The notes below the pieces were generated by a model, which was not told the origin of the DNA, did no database searches, and saw only the letters and a program-made list of their open reading frames with translations. From the NCBI RefSeq assembly GCF_040939455.1, contig NC_134104.1, positions 10,997,501 to 11,061,500 of the forward strand: 64,000 nt of DNA. Reading direction: 5' to 3'. This document shows positions 14,069-23,380 of this stretch, one piece after another (the stretch's first letter is position 1; each line of letters begins with the position of its first letter). A program made the position numbers and the translations under genes. Source of the stretch: Microcebus murinus. Taxonomy: Eukaryota > Chordata > Mammalia > Primates > Cheirogaleidae.

Positions 14069-14261
14069 CGGGGCACCCGGCGGACCCCCACGCGATCGGG
14101 GCACCCGGCGGACCCCCCACCCGATCGGGGCACCTCGCGGACCCCGCCCAGTCGGGGCACACCGTGGACCCCCACCCGGTCCGGACACCCAATAGACCCC
14201 ACCCGGTCGGGGCACCCGGCGGACCCCACGCGATCGGGGCACCCCGCGGACCCCACCCGCC
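14069..14261. repeat. GC-rich minisatellite, seven 27-29-bp units, intron 1 next to exon 1
   Basis: There are seven units of the form CGGGGCACCCGGCGGACCCC followed by CACGCGAT or CACCCGAT. Unit lengths are 28, 29, 27, 28, 27, 27 and 27 bp. Units 1, 2, 6 and 7 are closest to each other; unit 5 is the most diverged. The right end is 46 bp from the last base of exon 1, so the array is inside intron 1 of the nascent transcript. The 27-bp period keeps reading frames open and produces spurious 9-residue peptide repeats. Confidence 0.92.
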
Positions 14262-14307
14262 ACGGCAGCGCCTTCCTCCGGCCTTTGGGGCCCCAGGCCC
14301 GCCTTAC

Positions 14308-14380
14308 CTGGCGGGGGCGCCGCGGCGCCGAGCAGCAGCAGCTGCAGCCACAGCAGCGGCCACAGCGGCGGCGGCTGCAT
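14308..14380 (-). CDS. IFNGR2: IFNGR2 exon 1 coding part: start codon and signal peptide
   Basis: The 73-bp coding segment gives 24 codons plus one base. It reads as Met, a proline/tryptophan-containing leader (MQPPPLWPLLWLQ), a leucine run LLLLGAAA and then PPP, which is a typical cleavable signal peptide. The donor is CCAG|GTAAGG. The trailing G combines with AC from exon 2 to make Asp, matching the human Ala-Pro-Pro-Asp-Pro-Leu-Ser junction. The ATG sits in GGGCCATGC, with G at -3 and C at +4, so it is moderate for initiation. A stronger ATG lies upstream on the transcript (14483) but opens only a 21-codon frame that stops before this start. Conservation of leader residues outside the hydrophobic core is low, as usual for this family, so identification rests mainly on the splice to exon 2. 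Confidence 0.92.
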
Positions 14381-14417
14381 GGCCCGGGGCGCGGGGCGCG
14401 GCAGGCTCGGCGGTGGC

Positions 14418-14483
14418 TCAGGCCGCGGCCCGGCTCCTGCCTGGGGTCCCCCGAGCCGCGCGCGTCGCCGCCTCGGCCGCCAT
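14418..14483 (-). other. upstream ORF in the IFNGR2 5' leader (21 codons)
   Basis: The ATG is in CTCGCCATGG, with G at -3 and G at +4, a stronger initiation context than the main start. It reads 21 codons (MAAEAATRAARG...) to TGA, ending 37 nt before the IFNGR2 ATG. It would be translated only if transcription begins above position 14483, which is plausible but not shown. Confidence 0.45.
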
Positions 14484-14611
14484 GGCGAGCGCGGGGCGCG
14501 CAGGGCCCGCCTCTTCCCGAGCAGCGGCGGCGCGGCCGGCGAGGGGAGCCCGTGCGGCCGCCCGCGCCCAGGCCGGCCCCGCCCGCAGAGCCGCCCCCGC
14601 GCCGCCCCCGC

Positions 14612-14621
14612 GGGACTTTCC
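14612..14621. promoter_or_regulatory. consensus NF-kB site in IFNGR2 promoter
   Basis: GGGACTTTCC is an exact match to the classical kB decamer. It lies about 230 bp upstream of the start codon, immediately beside the two CCGCCCCC GC boxes. Whether it is bound is inference. Confidence 0.5.
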
Positions 14622-14850
14622 CCGCTCGCGAGGCCCGGGCTCCTCCCGGACCCGGCGCCCAGCGCGGCCGGGCCCAGGCCTCTGGGGCCGCCCGGCCCGC
14701 ACCCCACCGAGGCCGCCTGTCCCCGCGCAGAGTGGGCGCGGGCCTGGCACACAGGAGCGGCGGGGACGGCGCCGCGATCCTTCTGGAAAGACCCCTGGAA
14801 ACCCAACGTCCCGGGCGGGCCTGGCGGCGTCGCTCGCTCCTCCTCCCCCG

Positions 14851-15458
14851 GCTACTCCGGTGCCTGGATCGCACAAATCCAGGGTTCGTCCCTCTAGGTG
14901 CAACTGCTGCTTTCTTCATAGCAAAAAACTCATATTGAGCTTTTAACCCCATTTAAAAAAGGGATTTAAGGTACAGGAGTTAGAAAGGGTCCCAGTAAAG
15001 GAAGGATAATGGGGGATAATGGGCACAGAGCAACGGGAGAGAAACTTCCTGCTTTCCTCATCATAATGGCATGTGGCTTTGGCCTGAGTGCGGAGGACAT
15101 CGCACAGGGGCCGGGCAGGGACAGGCCTGCTTTTCCAGCGGAGCCTGTTGGGAGAGGGAAGATGGGCCATACATACGGCCAGCTCAGCACGAAGGATGGG
15201 GACAAGGAAGAACCAGGGAGGAGGGAGACAGGGAATTAAAGGAAAAGTCACCGGGCCCCGAGGGGAGCCTGCCAGGCAGGGTGACAACACGGGTGTTTTG
15301 CAACAGAGACTTTTACTTTGGGACTTCCCGTATTCCTTTCTTTATTTCCTTTCTGTATAACTCTTTTGAAATCAGCTACCCTTTTAAAAATAGGTGATGA
15401 AATACTTAGCAGGTATTTGGATTACACTCTGGGTATTTCAAGACATAGAGATGTTATC
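14851..15458. other. upstream flank of the IFNGR2 island
   Basis: Single-copy-looking sequence between the island and the first upstream LTR. Includes a 14-bp direct repeat GGGGGATAATGGGC / GGATAATGGGGG near 15005-15022. No gene seen. Confidence 0.5.
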
Positions 15459-16272
15459 TGTTACCAGCACTTGCCCAGGAGGCCACATCAGAAGAAGGAC
15501 GAGTTATTGAGGAGGAGAGAGACTTGTATTGCTTTGACGTCAAAGGAGGAAAATGGTAGACTGTCATCTCAGAATCCAAATTCCTGTACGGAGAAATACA
15601 GAGCCTTTAAAGGGAGGGCCCTCAGCAGCTAGGCTATTGTCATTCAACTACAGTTAATGTTTTTAATCATCCCATCTCTGTGTCCCATCTCTACTTAAGA
15701 ACAAGCAGAGGCCCCGACGCGGTGGCTCATGCCTATAATCCTAGCACTCTGGGAGGCCGAGGCCGGTTGATTGCTCGAGGTCAGGAGTTTGAAACCAGCC
15801 TGAGCAAGAGTGAGACCCCCTTCTCTACTGAAAATAGAAAGAAATTAGCCAGACAACTAAAAATATATAGAAAAATTTAGCCGGGCACGGTGCTGCATGC
15901 CTGTAGTCCCAGTTACTCGGGAGGCTGAGGCAGGAGGATCTCTTGAACCCAGGAGTTTGAGGTTGCTGTGAGCTGGGCTGATGCCAGGGCACTCACTCTA
16001 ACCTGGGCAACAAAACGAGGCTCTGTCTCAAAAAAAAAAAAGACCTAGCAGAGATCTCCAACCTCCACACTCCTGGACCTCAGCCAGCCAAGTGCCAGGC
16101 CTCCTGGTCCGTCTCCTGCAGCCCAAAGAACAAAAAATATTCCCCTGCCCCTCCTGACTACTGCCCTGCAGCAGGGGTGCAGGTCTCAGTTCCCAAAAAG
16201 AGTGGGGGAAATTTGAAAGAGATAGAAAACATTTTTTGCCATTTTTGTTTCCAGGCCATTTCCTCTGTTACG
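15459..16272 (-). mobile_element. LTR copy A of the TGTAACAG ERV family (Alu-interrupted)
   Basis: Matches copies B, C and D in order: CAGCACTTG..., the TATA-like block read on plus as GAGCCTTTAAAGGGAGGG, CCCTGCCCCTCCTGAC and the terminal CTGTTAC. Immediately to the right it keeps the internal purine-rich segment shared with C and D (minus strand TTGAGAGTGGGGAATG), as expected for a 3' LTR. The polarity is minus, the same as IFNGR2, whose start lies about 1.1 kb away. Confidence 0.75.
15710..16041 (+). mobile_element. strepsirrhine Alu within LTR A
   Basis: Full dimer with poly-A. Interrupts the LTR between AGAACAAGCAGAG and ACCTAGCAGAG. Confidence 0.9.
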
Positions 16273-16340
16273 CATTCCCCACTCTCAATTTTATCTATGG
16301 GAGGAGGGGCGACTACTCTGCTACACATTTGTATGTTAAA
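16273..16340 (-). mobile_element. ERV internal sequence next to LTR A (polypurine tract region)
   Basis: ATTCCCCACTCTCAATTTTA and GGAGGAGGGGCGACTACTCT are also found beside copies C and D at the same place relative to the LTR. Confidence 0.65.
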
Positions 16341-16595
16341 TAAATAAAGCAGGATATAAGTTGGAAATCTCTTTAAATTGATGCACTGAAAATGACTGGG
16401 AAAAATATGCCAAAATACGAACATGAAATAGGTTGTGGGATTATGAATGGTAGCAGTTTTCTTTTTTTCTACTTTTCTCTTTTTTCCCCAATGCATCTTT
16501 TACTTTTATAACAGGGAGGGGAAAATCATGTTAAAGAAAAGGGCAAGTGTCACTTGCCTCAGCCGAGAGGCCAGGAAGGACTTGTGACCTCATTT

Positions 16596-17045
16596 TGTTA
16601 CTGAAAGCTCAGCACTTGTCCACGAGGCCAAATCGGAAGAACAAGGACAAGTGGTTTGAGGGGAAGAAAAGAGTTTCATTACTTTGCTGGCAAAGGAGGA
16701 GGATGGAGACTCCTGTCTGAAATGCCATCGTCCTGATAACAAGCAGAAATACAGAGCTTTTAAAGACTGGGCTCTCAGCTTCAAGCAATTCCTGTTCAAC
16801 TACAGTTGCTGATTCTGATGTCCCATCTCTGCTGAAGACAATCTGGTGGCCTCTGCCCAGAACCTCCCTTTACTAGGTCCCACTGGGTCATCTCCTGTTG
16901 CCAAATAATGGAAGACTTACCCTGCCCCTCCTAACCACAGGGCTGAGGCAGGCATGTAGGCTTTAGATCTCAAAAGGAGTGGAGGATGTTTTAAAGAGAC
17001 AGAAAATATTTTTGCTATTTTTTTCGGACCATTCCCACTGTTACA
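16596..17045 (-). mobile_element. LTR copy B of the same ERV family, 450 bp
   Basis: Complete from TGTTACTGAAAGCTC to CATTCCCACTGTTACA, i.e. TG...CA on either strand. It has a TATA-like TTTAAAAG on the minus strand. The internal segment found beside A, C and D is missing, so this looks like a solo LTR, although no exact target duplication is seen (CATTT versus CTTTG). Confidence 0.78.
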
Positions 17046-17521
17046 CTTTGAGATAGCATGTTCATGGGCAGCCGCACTGAAGCCTGTGGTCTTGACCCAG
17101 GATGGTAAAACCCAGGGGGTACTTCTTTCTCCTGAGCTGGAAAGTCTCTTTCCAGAGCTTTCCCTGCTAGCAGATAGAGGGTTTATGTTTTTCCTACATA
17201 AGTCCTTGGCAGAGTACAAAAAGGAGCCCACCCAGTTTGCTCTGCAGATGGGCGTGGAGCACGCAATATCCCAGTTGCAAGTAGTTGTCTCCCAGCCCTA
17301 AAGCAGCTTGCCCTGGACAGGCCAGTTTCTCGGGGGTCGGCATGTCTGTTTCCTGTTCCTCCTGGCTGGAAGACTCTTGAAATTGATAGCTGACTCTATT
17401 TCCACCGAGATTCCCAACCTGAAGAAAACGGAAGCTAATCCTATTGGTATTTCTTCAGCAGGTGTCTGACATCTGCTGCTCTTAGTCTTTTTCCATTTCT
17501 ATGGTACCTGCAGATCAGCAG
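17046..17521. other. unassigned sequence between two LTRs
   Basis: Contains a 71-codon plus-strand frame (17086-17301) with no recognisable domain. I treat it as non-genic. Confidence 0.4.
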
Positions 17522-18212
17522 TGTAGGGGACTGACATATATTTTCCTAGTTTAAGAATTCAAGTTAGTTAGTAATGTACGTGTTCTGCCCAGAGTGTTTG
17601 AAAGTAATGTGTTTCGGACAGGCTCCCTGTGATAAACAAAGGGGTTGCCTAGAGGCATAACAAAGGACCTGAGTTGCAAGTAAGCAAGAGCTACTCCACC
17701 CCATGGCATTGGGGGTCTAGAGGCCACATGATAAACATTGTTCCTGTGATTGCTGTTCCATAAGATGGCTGGTTAGTTAATGACGGGTAAGACCCCTCAA
17801 GGGAGGGGTGACCTAAGCCAGGCACAGCCGCTGGGGTTTAGTCAAAGATCTTAGGGGGTCACCCTAAGAGAAGCTGGGGATGAGAAATGCCCCCTGTGGC
17901 TCACCTTGCCCATCCTTGCTAATTTCAGTCTTTTATCATCTATGCCTAGTGCCTAGAGCAACCACCTTGAAATTCTGAGTCAGGGGATATCTGCTTCCCT
18001 AAGGCTATTCCGGAATTTATGGCTATCGCTGCCACACCTGGGTGGTTACTACAAGGAACTAACTTTAATCTTTTAGAGTATAAAAATAAAACTGACCCGG
18101 TGTATTATTACTCAGGTCAACCATCTGTCTGTGTGTCCGTGGTTTTCTTTGTGTTCTGCGTTTGTGTTTTATGTTCTGTATTCATCCTCCGTCCTGTAAA
18201 CGGGCCATGACA
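17522..18212 (+). mobile_element. solo LTR, 691 bp, with 5-bp target duplication
   Basis: Starts TGTAGGGGACTGACA and ends AAACGGGCCATGACA. It is bounded by AGCAG on both sides (17517-17521 and 18213-18217). A TATA-like TATAAAAATAAA (18079-18090) is followed by a T/G-rich U5. No internal retroviral sequence adjoins it. It is a different family from copies A-E and the only clear plus-strand LTR here. Confidence 0.85.
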
Positions 18213-18217
18213 AGCAG

Positions 18218-18546
18218 GCAATACCTGATTATTGCATGTAACCTCTTAAGTAAGTTCTCCCTCCTGCAGTTTCTCCCCTTTGGAGGCAGATGTCCTGGGA
18301 ACATGGTGAAAGCTTAAACTGTAGTAGCCCCCTATTGCAGGGACAGGGCAAGGCTGTGGAAAGGCACCATGTTCACATGGTCACATGCTTTTGTGAAATC
18401 TGCAAAGTAAGAGATTTTAGCCACAAATGCTCAGACCTCTGTCTCTTCCCTCTTTGAGTTTCCTCCCAACATATTCCTCATGTAGGGTGGTGTTGCAGTG
18501 GCTATGAGATTTTTGAGAAATGTCTCAACATTTTGCAGCATATCTA

Positions 18547-18581
<35 letters not shown>

Positions 18582-19317
18582 AGAGAGAGAAGTCAACAAC
18601 AAATGATGAAGTTAGAAATGTCTCTACACTATCAATAATTTAAAAGCAGGGTTTGATAAATTATGCTAGAGTAACAACCGAATTAACTTTCTATAAAGAA
18701 GATTACAAAGGTGGTCATGTATAGAGGCAAAGATGACAGTAAAAAATGTACATAAAGAGTATTATGGAGGTAATCAGGCAATTAACCAATGTAAATATTG
18801 TTTATTTTTTGGATTTTGTGATGGTGGTAGCATTGGGAAGTTTTTAAAAATTTGTAATTTTTAAAATTATTTTGTTATTTTCTCATTCCAAATAGTACTT
18901 TTGTGCCTAATTTTATACTTAGTTGTCTATCCTTTTATAAAGAAGTTTCCACATATATAACCTTCAGCCCTATAAAACATGAATCCACCCGTTCCTTTCC
19001 ATTCATTTTCTGCCTTCTGAAACGCTTCCCCCTAATAGTCTAGACGGCTTCTTCACCTCCCTCGGTGGATGGATGGGGGGTGGCTGAAAGAAGCCAACAT
19101 TTTTGGCTGGTCAGGGATGCTTCTCCGTATGTTATCACACTCAGTCCTCACAGTTGGGGAGGTGACAGCTGCCCCACAAGGAGACAGCAGACTTTGGTAA
19201 CTTGCCCTGCGGTAGATTTGCCCTGTGCCAACTCTGCTAAGCTGTGACTGCATCTCCTAGAATTCCCTTCTCTGGATAGTTCCGAGGTATCAAGGGCAAG
19301 GAGGGTGTTTGCGTGTG
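18218..19317. other. intergenic, no gene; includes a TATC microsatellite
   Basis: Positions 18541-18582 are (TATC)n. The stretch 18740-18930 resembles 42090-42260 (CAGGCAATTAACCAATGTAAATATTG versus CAGGCAGTTAGTTAATACAAATATTG), suggesting an unnamed old dispersed repeat. Confidence 0.5.
18541..18582. repeat. (TATC)n microsatellite
   Basis: About ten tetranucleotide units, nearly pure. Confidence 0.95.
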
Positions 19318-19725
19318 TCTCAGACTGTTTTCTGTTGCTTAGAACACCTAAAACTGGGCAATTTGCAAAGAAAAGGAGTGTATTTCTTACAGTTCTGGAG
19401 GATGAGAAGTCCAAGGTCAAGGGATTGCATCTGGTGAGAGCCTCTTTGCTGGTGGGGACTCTTTGCAGAGTCCCGAGGTGGTGCAGAGTGTCACATGGTA
19501 AAGGGGCCGAGTGTGACAATGTGCTCAGGTCTCTCTTCCTCATCTTATAAAGCCACCAAGGGAGTCCCACTCCCATGATGATCCGTTGATCCATTGACCC
19601 ATCAATCTATGAATGGGTTCATCCATTTTCATGAGGCAGGGCCTGCATGACCCAATCACCCCACCTCTCAATAGTGCCACATTGGGGATTAAAATTTGGG
19701 GGACCCATGAGAAACCAAGCCGTGT
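19318..19725 (-). mobile_element. MaLR LTR (MLT1/MST type)
   Basis: On plus it reads AACACCTAAAACTGGGCAAT, TTTCTTACAGTTCTGGAGG, ATGACCCAATCACCCCACCT and GGGGATTAAAATTTGGGGGA. This is the antisense order of a MaLR LTR. Confidence 0.8.
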
Positions 19726-20084
19726 GTAAGACTCAGGGGAGGTGGGAGTGAAGTGCTGCCATATTCCTTCACACCTGGGAGGTTGGGGCAGGGTGGCGTT
19801 GCAGCTCACAGCGTGTGGCTTCTCTGCTGGTATCCCGGATGGCAGCTCCTGGGGATCCTGTGTGGTTGCGTGAGTTGGAGGTAAGGAGGTGGAGAGAGAC
19901 TGAGGGGAGTTCCAGGCCAGCCTGAGGTTCCAGCCGGTCCCTGATTCCTCCACCTCTGTGCACCTTCTCCTGACCTCCTGCCCTGAGGACCTCAGGCTCC
20001 AGCATCAGACAAGGAACAACTGTCTCCCCGAGATAGGGCACGCATCTCTTGTGTGTTTGAGTGAGGTCAAATCCCTATAACACA

Positions 20085-20095
20085 ATCTGTCTCTG

Positions 20096-20155
<60 letters not shown>
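20085..20155. repeat. compound (CTGTCT)n-(CT)n-(CA)n microsatellite
   Basis: CTGTCT units pass into CT repeats and then about nine CA units. Confidence 0.95.
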
Positions 20156-20362
20156 GTCACATGGGGTTCTGCTCCTCCGATCAAAACCTGGCTGATCATG
20201 TCCCAAATCACACAGCCCATGAGTAGCAGTGGGGTCCTGGCCTGCCCTGTCCTGTGCATGTCACGTCCTTCCATTCAGTTCTCCTGTAATCCAGCCGCCT
20301 CCTACCCTCCACAGCTCCCCAACAAGACCTGCTGTTCCCTCAGTCTTTGAAGCTGTATTTCT

Positions 20363-21039
20363 TCTTCTTCTTCTTCTTTTTTTTTTTTTTTGAGACAGAG
20401 TCTCACTCTGTTGCCCAGGCTAGAGTGAGTGCCGTGGCATCTGCCTGGCTCACAGCAACCTCAATCTCCTGGGCTCAAGCAATCCTACTGCCTCAGCCTC
20501 CTGAGTAGCTGGGACTACAGGCATGTGCCACCATGTCTGGCTAATCTCTTCTCTTCTCTTCTCTTCTCTTCTCTTCTCTTCTCTTCTCTTCTCTTCTCTT
20601 CTCTTCTCTTCTCTTCTCTTCTCTTCTCTTCTCTTCTCTTCTCTTCTCTTCTCTTCTCATCAGACAGAGTCTCACTTTGTTGCCCAGGCTAGAGTGAGTG
20701 CCGTGGTGTCAGCCTAGCTCACAGCAACCTCAATCTCCTGGGCTCAAGCAATCCTCCTGCCTCAGCCTCCCAAGTGGCTGGGATTACAGGCATATGCCAC
20801 CATGCCCGGCTAATTTTTTCTTTTCTTTTCTTTTTTTTTTTGAGACAGAGTCTCACTTTGTTGCCCAGGCTAGAGTCATTTTTTCTATATATATTTTTAG
20901 TTGGTCAACTAATTTCTTTCTATTTTTGGTAGAGACAGCGTCTCGCTCAGGCTGGTTTCAAACTCCTGATCTCTAGCGATCCACCTGCCTCGGCCTTCCA
21001 GAGTGCTAGGATTACAGGCGTGAGCCACCGCGCCCGGCC
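20363..21039 (-). mobile_element. composite antisense Alu cluster with CTCTT expansion
   Basis: A right monomer (about 20387-20544), a (CTCTT)n tract, a second right monomer (about 20660-20815), a third short Alu start (GAGACAGAGTCTCACTTTGT near 20842) and finally one left monomer. One pair of flanking repeats bounds the whole (AAGCTGTATTTCTT / AAGCTGTGCTTCTT). It therefore appears to derive from one locus altered by later insertion or slippage. Confidence 0.75.
20545..20657. repeat. (CTCTT)n pentanucleotide tract, about 22 units
   Basis: Almost pure pentamer repeat lying between two Alu monomers, apparently grown from an internal T/C-rich stretch. Confidence 0.95.
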
Positions 21040-21054
21040 CAAAGCTGTGCTTCT

Positions 21055-21396
21055 TGAAGGTCATGTGGGCCCTACGTCTCTACCTCCTCTGCTACTGGTC
21101 GCCCCACCTGCTCACCCCCTTCCTGCCTCTGCCTCTCCCCCGCTTCCCCCTCTCCATACCCACAATCCAGATTCTAAAACTCCATCTCTGGCCTGGGTTT
21201 CTACTTCCTGAGGACTTTGTCATCTTCCCTGGTTACCGTCTTCCACTGTTTGACATCATCTGTGTCATCCTTGGTCTTCAAGGAAATGGGCACCGCCAAA
21301 GGCAGGGCTGCCGACCTTGTGTGTGCTGGTGGGCAAGTGTCCTCCATGGATTCAGACAGAGCCACCAGGAGGCCTGTCCCGGCCCGCGGGACCTTC
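21055..21396. other. intergenic sequence, no gene
   Basis: C/T-rich single-copy-looking sequence. The overlapping open frames show no domain. Confidence 0.5.
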
Positions 21397-22122
21397 TGTT
21401 ACTCGCAGGGGCGAGGGGGACCGTGCCTGAAAGAGATGGGCGAGAGAAAGGAATGAGACCAAGCAAAGGGTTGTCAAGGTCTACTTTACTTGGATTTTTA
21501 GTAGGTTTTATATACAGAAAACAAGGAAGTAGAAACAGAAAAATAGAGTGGGGGGATGATGAGGCTTGGGTGTGGGCTAATCAGCCCCAATCAGCATCTC
21601 AATGGCACCTAAAGCTGTTTGTGATGGATCACTCAACCCCAACCTGGCAGGGGGTCGGGAACAATTGCAGGTAGCATGCCCTGGAGCAAGCACGTCATGG
21701 AATGCATTCTTCTCGGAACTATAGCTGGAGGGCTGGGTGCTATTTTCGTCTTAGGCTATTTTCCATCCGTAGGACAAGTCAGGACAAGTCAGGACAAGTC
21801 GTTGGAATGTGGAGGGTCTTAGTCTCCCAACAGAGGCCCTGGATCATCGCCAAATGGGGCCTTGATTTGGGACTTGGTGTCTTCTGTTCCAAGAAACTCT
21901 AGGATTAAGGTCAGAGGGATTGGCACATCGGCAAAAGGACAGGTCTCCAGTGGTGGGTTTTCTCACTCTGTTGGTCCCCGGCCACAGCCTTGTTCCATCA
22001 CCCTACAAATGTCACATTTCTACTTCCCCAGTGGGGCCACGTAAAACCTCACTGCAAAAATGCCTAGTCTTTTTCCACTCTGCCACCTCCTATCGGGAGC
22101 CCTCCCAGGAGTAACTGTTACA
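21397..22122 (-). mobile_element. LTR copy E, 726 bp, minus strand
   Basis: Bounded by TGTTACTCGCAGG and GGAGTAACTGTTACA, so on minus it is TGTAACAG...AGTAACA. A minus-strand TATATAAAAC (21505-21514) is followed by a T/C-rich R/U5 (TTGGTCTCATTCCTTTCTC). The U3 carries three copies of a 10-bp motif and a TTCCAAGAA (21887-21895). The ends resemble family A-D, but the body differs in length and sequence. Confidence 0.75.
21772..21801. repeat. 10-bp motif in triplicate, LTR E U3
   Basis: AGGACAAGTC occurs three times head to tail. Repeated short motifs in a U3 are typical of enhancer repeats; function here is inference. Confidence 0.85.
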
Positions 22123-22407
22123 AAATATGACATTCTACATCTCAGTCTTTGTTTTAAGGAGTCTAATATCCTGAAATTTGTCAGGGAGAAGAGAGAACAG
22201 GCAAAGAGAAAAGAAAATTTGACAGTTCCTCTTCACCCTTGGAAAAAGAGAAGAGATCCCTCCATTTTAGATAGATCTCAAAGCTTTGATGCTCCTGACC
22301 CTAGGTTTTCAGAGCAGGATTTGCGTAATGAAACCTCTTGGGTTTTGGCATTCAGAGAAACTCAAACTGATCCCTGTTTTCTGGAAAGATTAAGATAATA
22401 CCATTTT

Positions 22408-22733
22408 AAGCCGGGCGTGGTGGCTCACGCCTGTAATCCTAGCACTCTGGGAGGCTGAGGCGGGCGGATTGCTCGAGGTCAGGAGTTCAAAACCAGCCTG
22501 AGCAAGAGCGAGACCCCGTCTCTACTATAAATAGAAAGAAATTAATTGGCCAACTAATATATATATAAAATTAGCCGGGCATGGTGGCGCATGCCTGTAG
22601 TCCCAGCTACTCGGGAGGCTGAGGCAGGAGGATCGCTTGAGCCCAGGAGTCTGAGGTTGCTGTGAGCTAGGCTGATGTCACGGCACTCACTCTAGCCTGG
22701 GCAACAAAGCAAGACTCTGTCTCAAAAAAAAAA
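22408..22733 (+). mobile_element. strepsirrhine Alu
   Basis: Full dimer flanked by an (A)TACCATTTT duplication. Confidence 0.92.
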
Positions 22734-23025
22734 ATCATACCATTTTGTGTGTGTGTGTGTTTAAATTTGCTTTTTGGGATCCTGTAGTTCTCCAGAGAAA
22801 ACCTGGCAGGTGGGCAGGAGTAGGGGCAGTTCATGCACAGAGGCTGTAAGTGAGCGAGGCCCAGCCAGGAGGCCGACAGGGCGTCTGAGCAGGCGCCACA
22901 GCACCGTTGGCACACTGCCAGCTGGGCCCACACTCTCCGGTAAGATCCTACCCTACGCTGTATATGTTGCTGCCAATCATATAACAAACTTATTAGGTAG
23001 GGGTGGTGAGTTCTTATCTGGTTTT

Positions 23026-23365
23026 CTTTTCTTTTTTTTTTTTTTTTTTGAGACCGAGTCTCATTCTGTTGCCCGGACTAGAGTGCCATGGCATCAGCCC
23101 AGCTCACAGCAACCTCAAACTCCTGGGCTCAGGCAATCCTCCAGCCTCAGCCTCCTGAGTAGCTGGGACTACAGGCATGCACCATCATGTCCGGCTAATT
23201 TTTTCTATATATTTTTAGTTCGCCAATTAATTTCTTTCTATTTTTAGTAGACATGGGGGTCTCACTCTTGCTCAGGCTGGTTTCGAACTCCTAACCTTGG
23301 GAGATCCTCCCGCCTTGGCCTCCCAGAGTGCTAGGATTACAGACGTGAGCCACCTCGCCCAGCCC
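23026..23365 (-). mobile_element. strepsirrhine Alu
   Basis: Antisense dimer with an exact 15-bp duplication TCTTATCTGGTTTTC. Confidence 0.94.
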
Positions 23366-23380
23366 TCTTATCTGGTTTTC

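Larger units (their letters stand above)
13600..14850. other. CpG island spanning IFNGR2 exon 1
   Basis: Dense CpG and very high GC run from within intron 1 through exon 1 and into the upstream flank. The rest of the window is CpG-poor apart from young Alus. The island marks a constitutive promoter and contains the minisatellite, exon 1, the upstream ORF and the kB/GC-box cluster. Confidence 0.85.
14381..14850 (-). promoter_or_regulatory. IFNGR2: IFNGR2 5' UTR and CpG-island promoter
   Basis: This GC-rich stretch lies directly upstream of the IFNGR2 start codon on the transcribed strand. It contains GC boxes (CCCCGCCC at 14577-14584; CCGCCCCC at 14591-14598 and 14602-14609) next to a consensus NF-kB site. 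I see no TATA box near the gene start, so a dispersed CpG-island promoter is likely. The exact transcription start cannot be read from sequence. Long open frames on both strands here are products of GC richness, not genes. Confidence 0.7.

Noticed and set aside
13811..14952. Long open frames on both strands across the CpG island (up to 370 codons)
   Set aside because: Low stop-codon density in GC-rich DNA plus the 27-bp repeat explains them. Compositions are Pro/Arg/Ala/Gly rich with no domain, and the real coding part is only the 73 bp of exon 1.
17086..17301. 71-codon ORF between LTRs as a viral or host gene
   Set aside because: No retroviral motif and no homologous segment beside the other LTR copies.
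20545..20657. Direct-repeat array as a CRISPR
   Set aside because: A pure pentanucleotide microsatellite without spacers, in a vertebrate genome.
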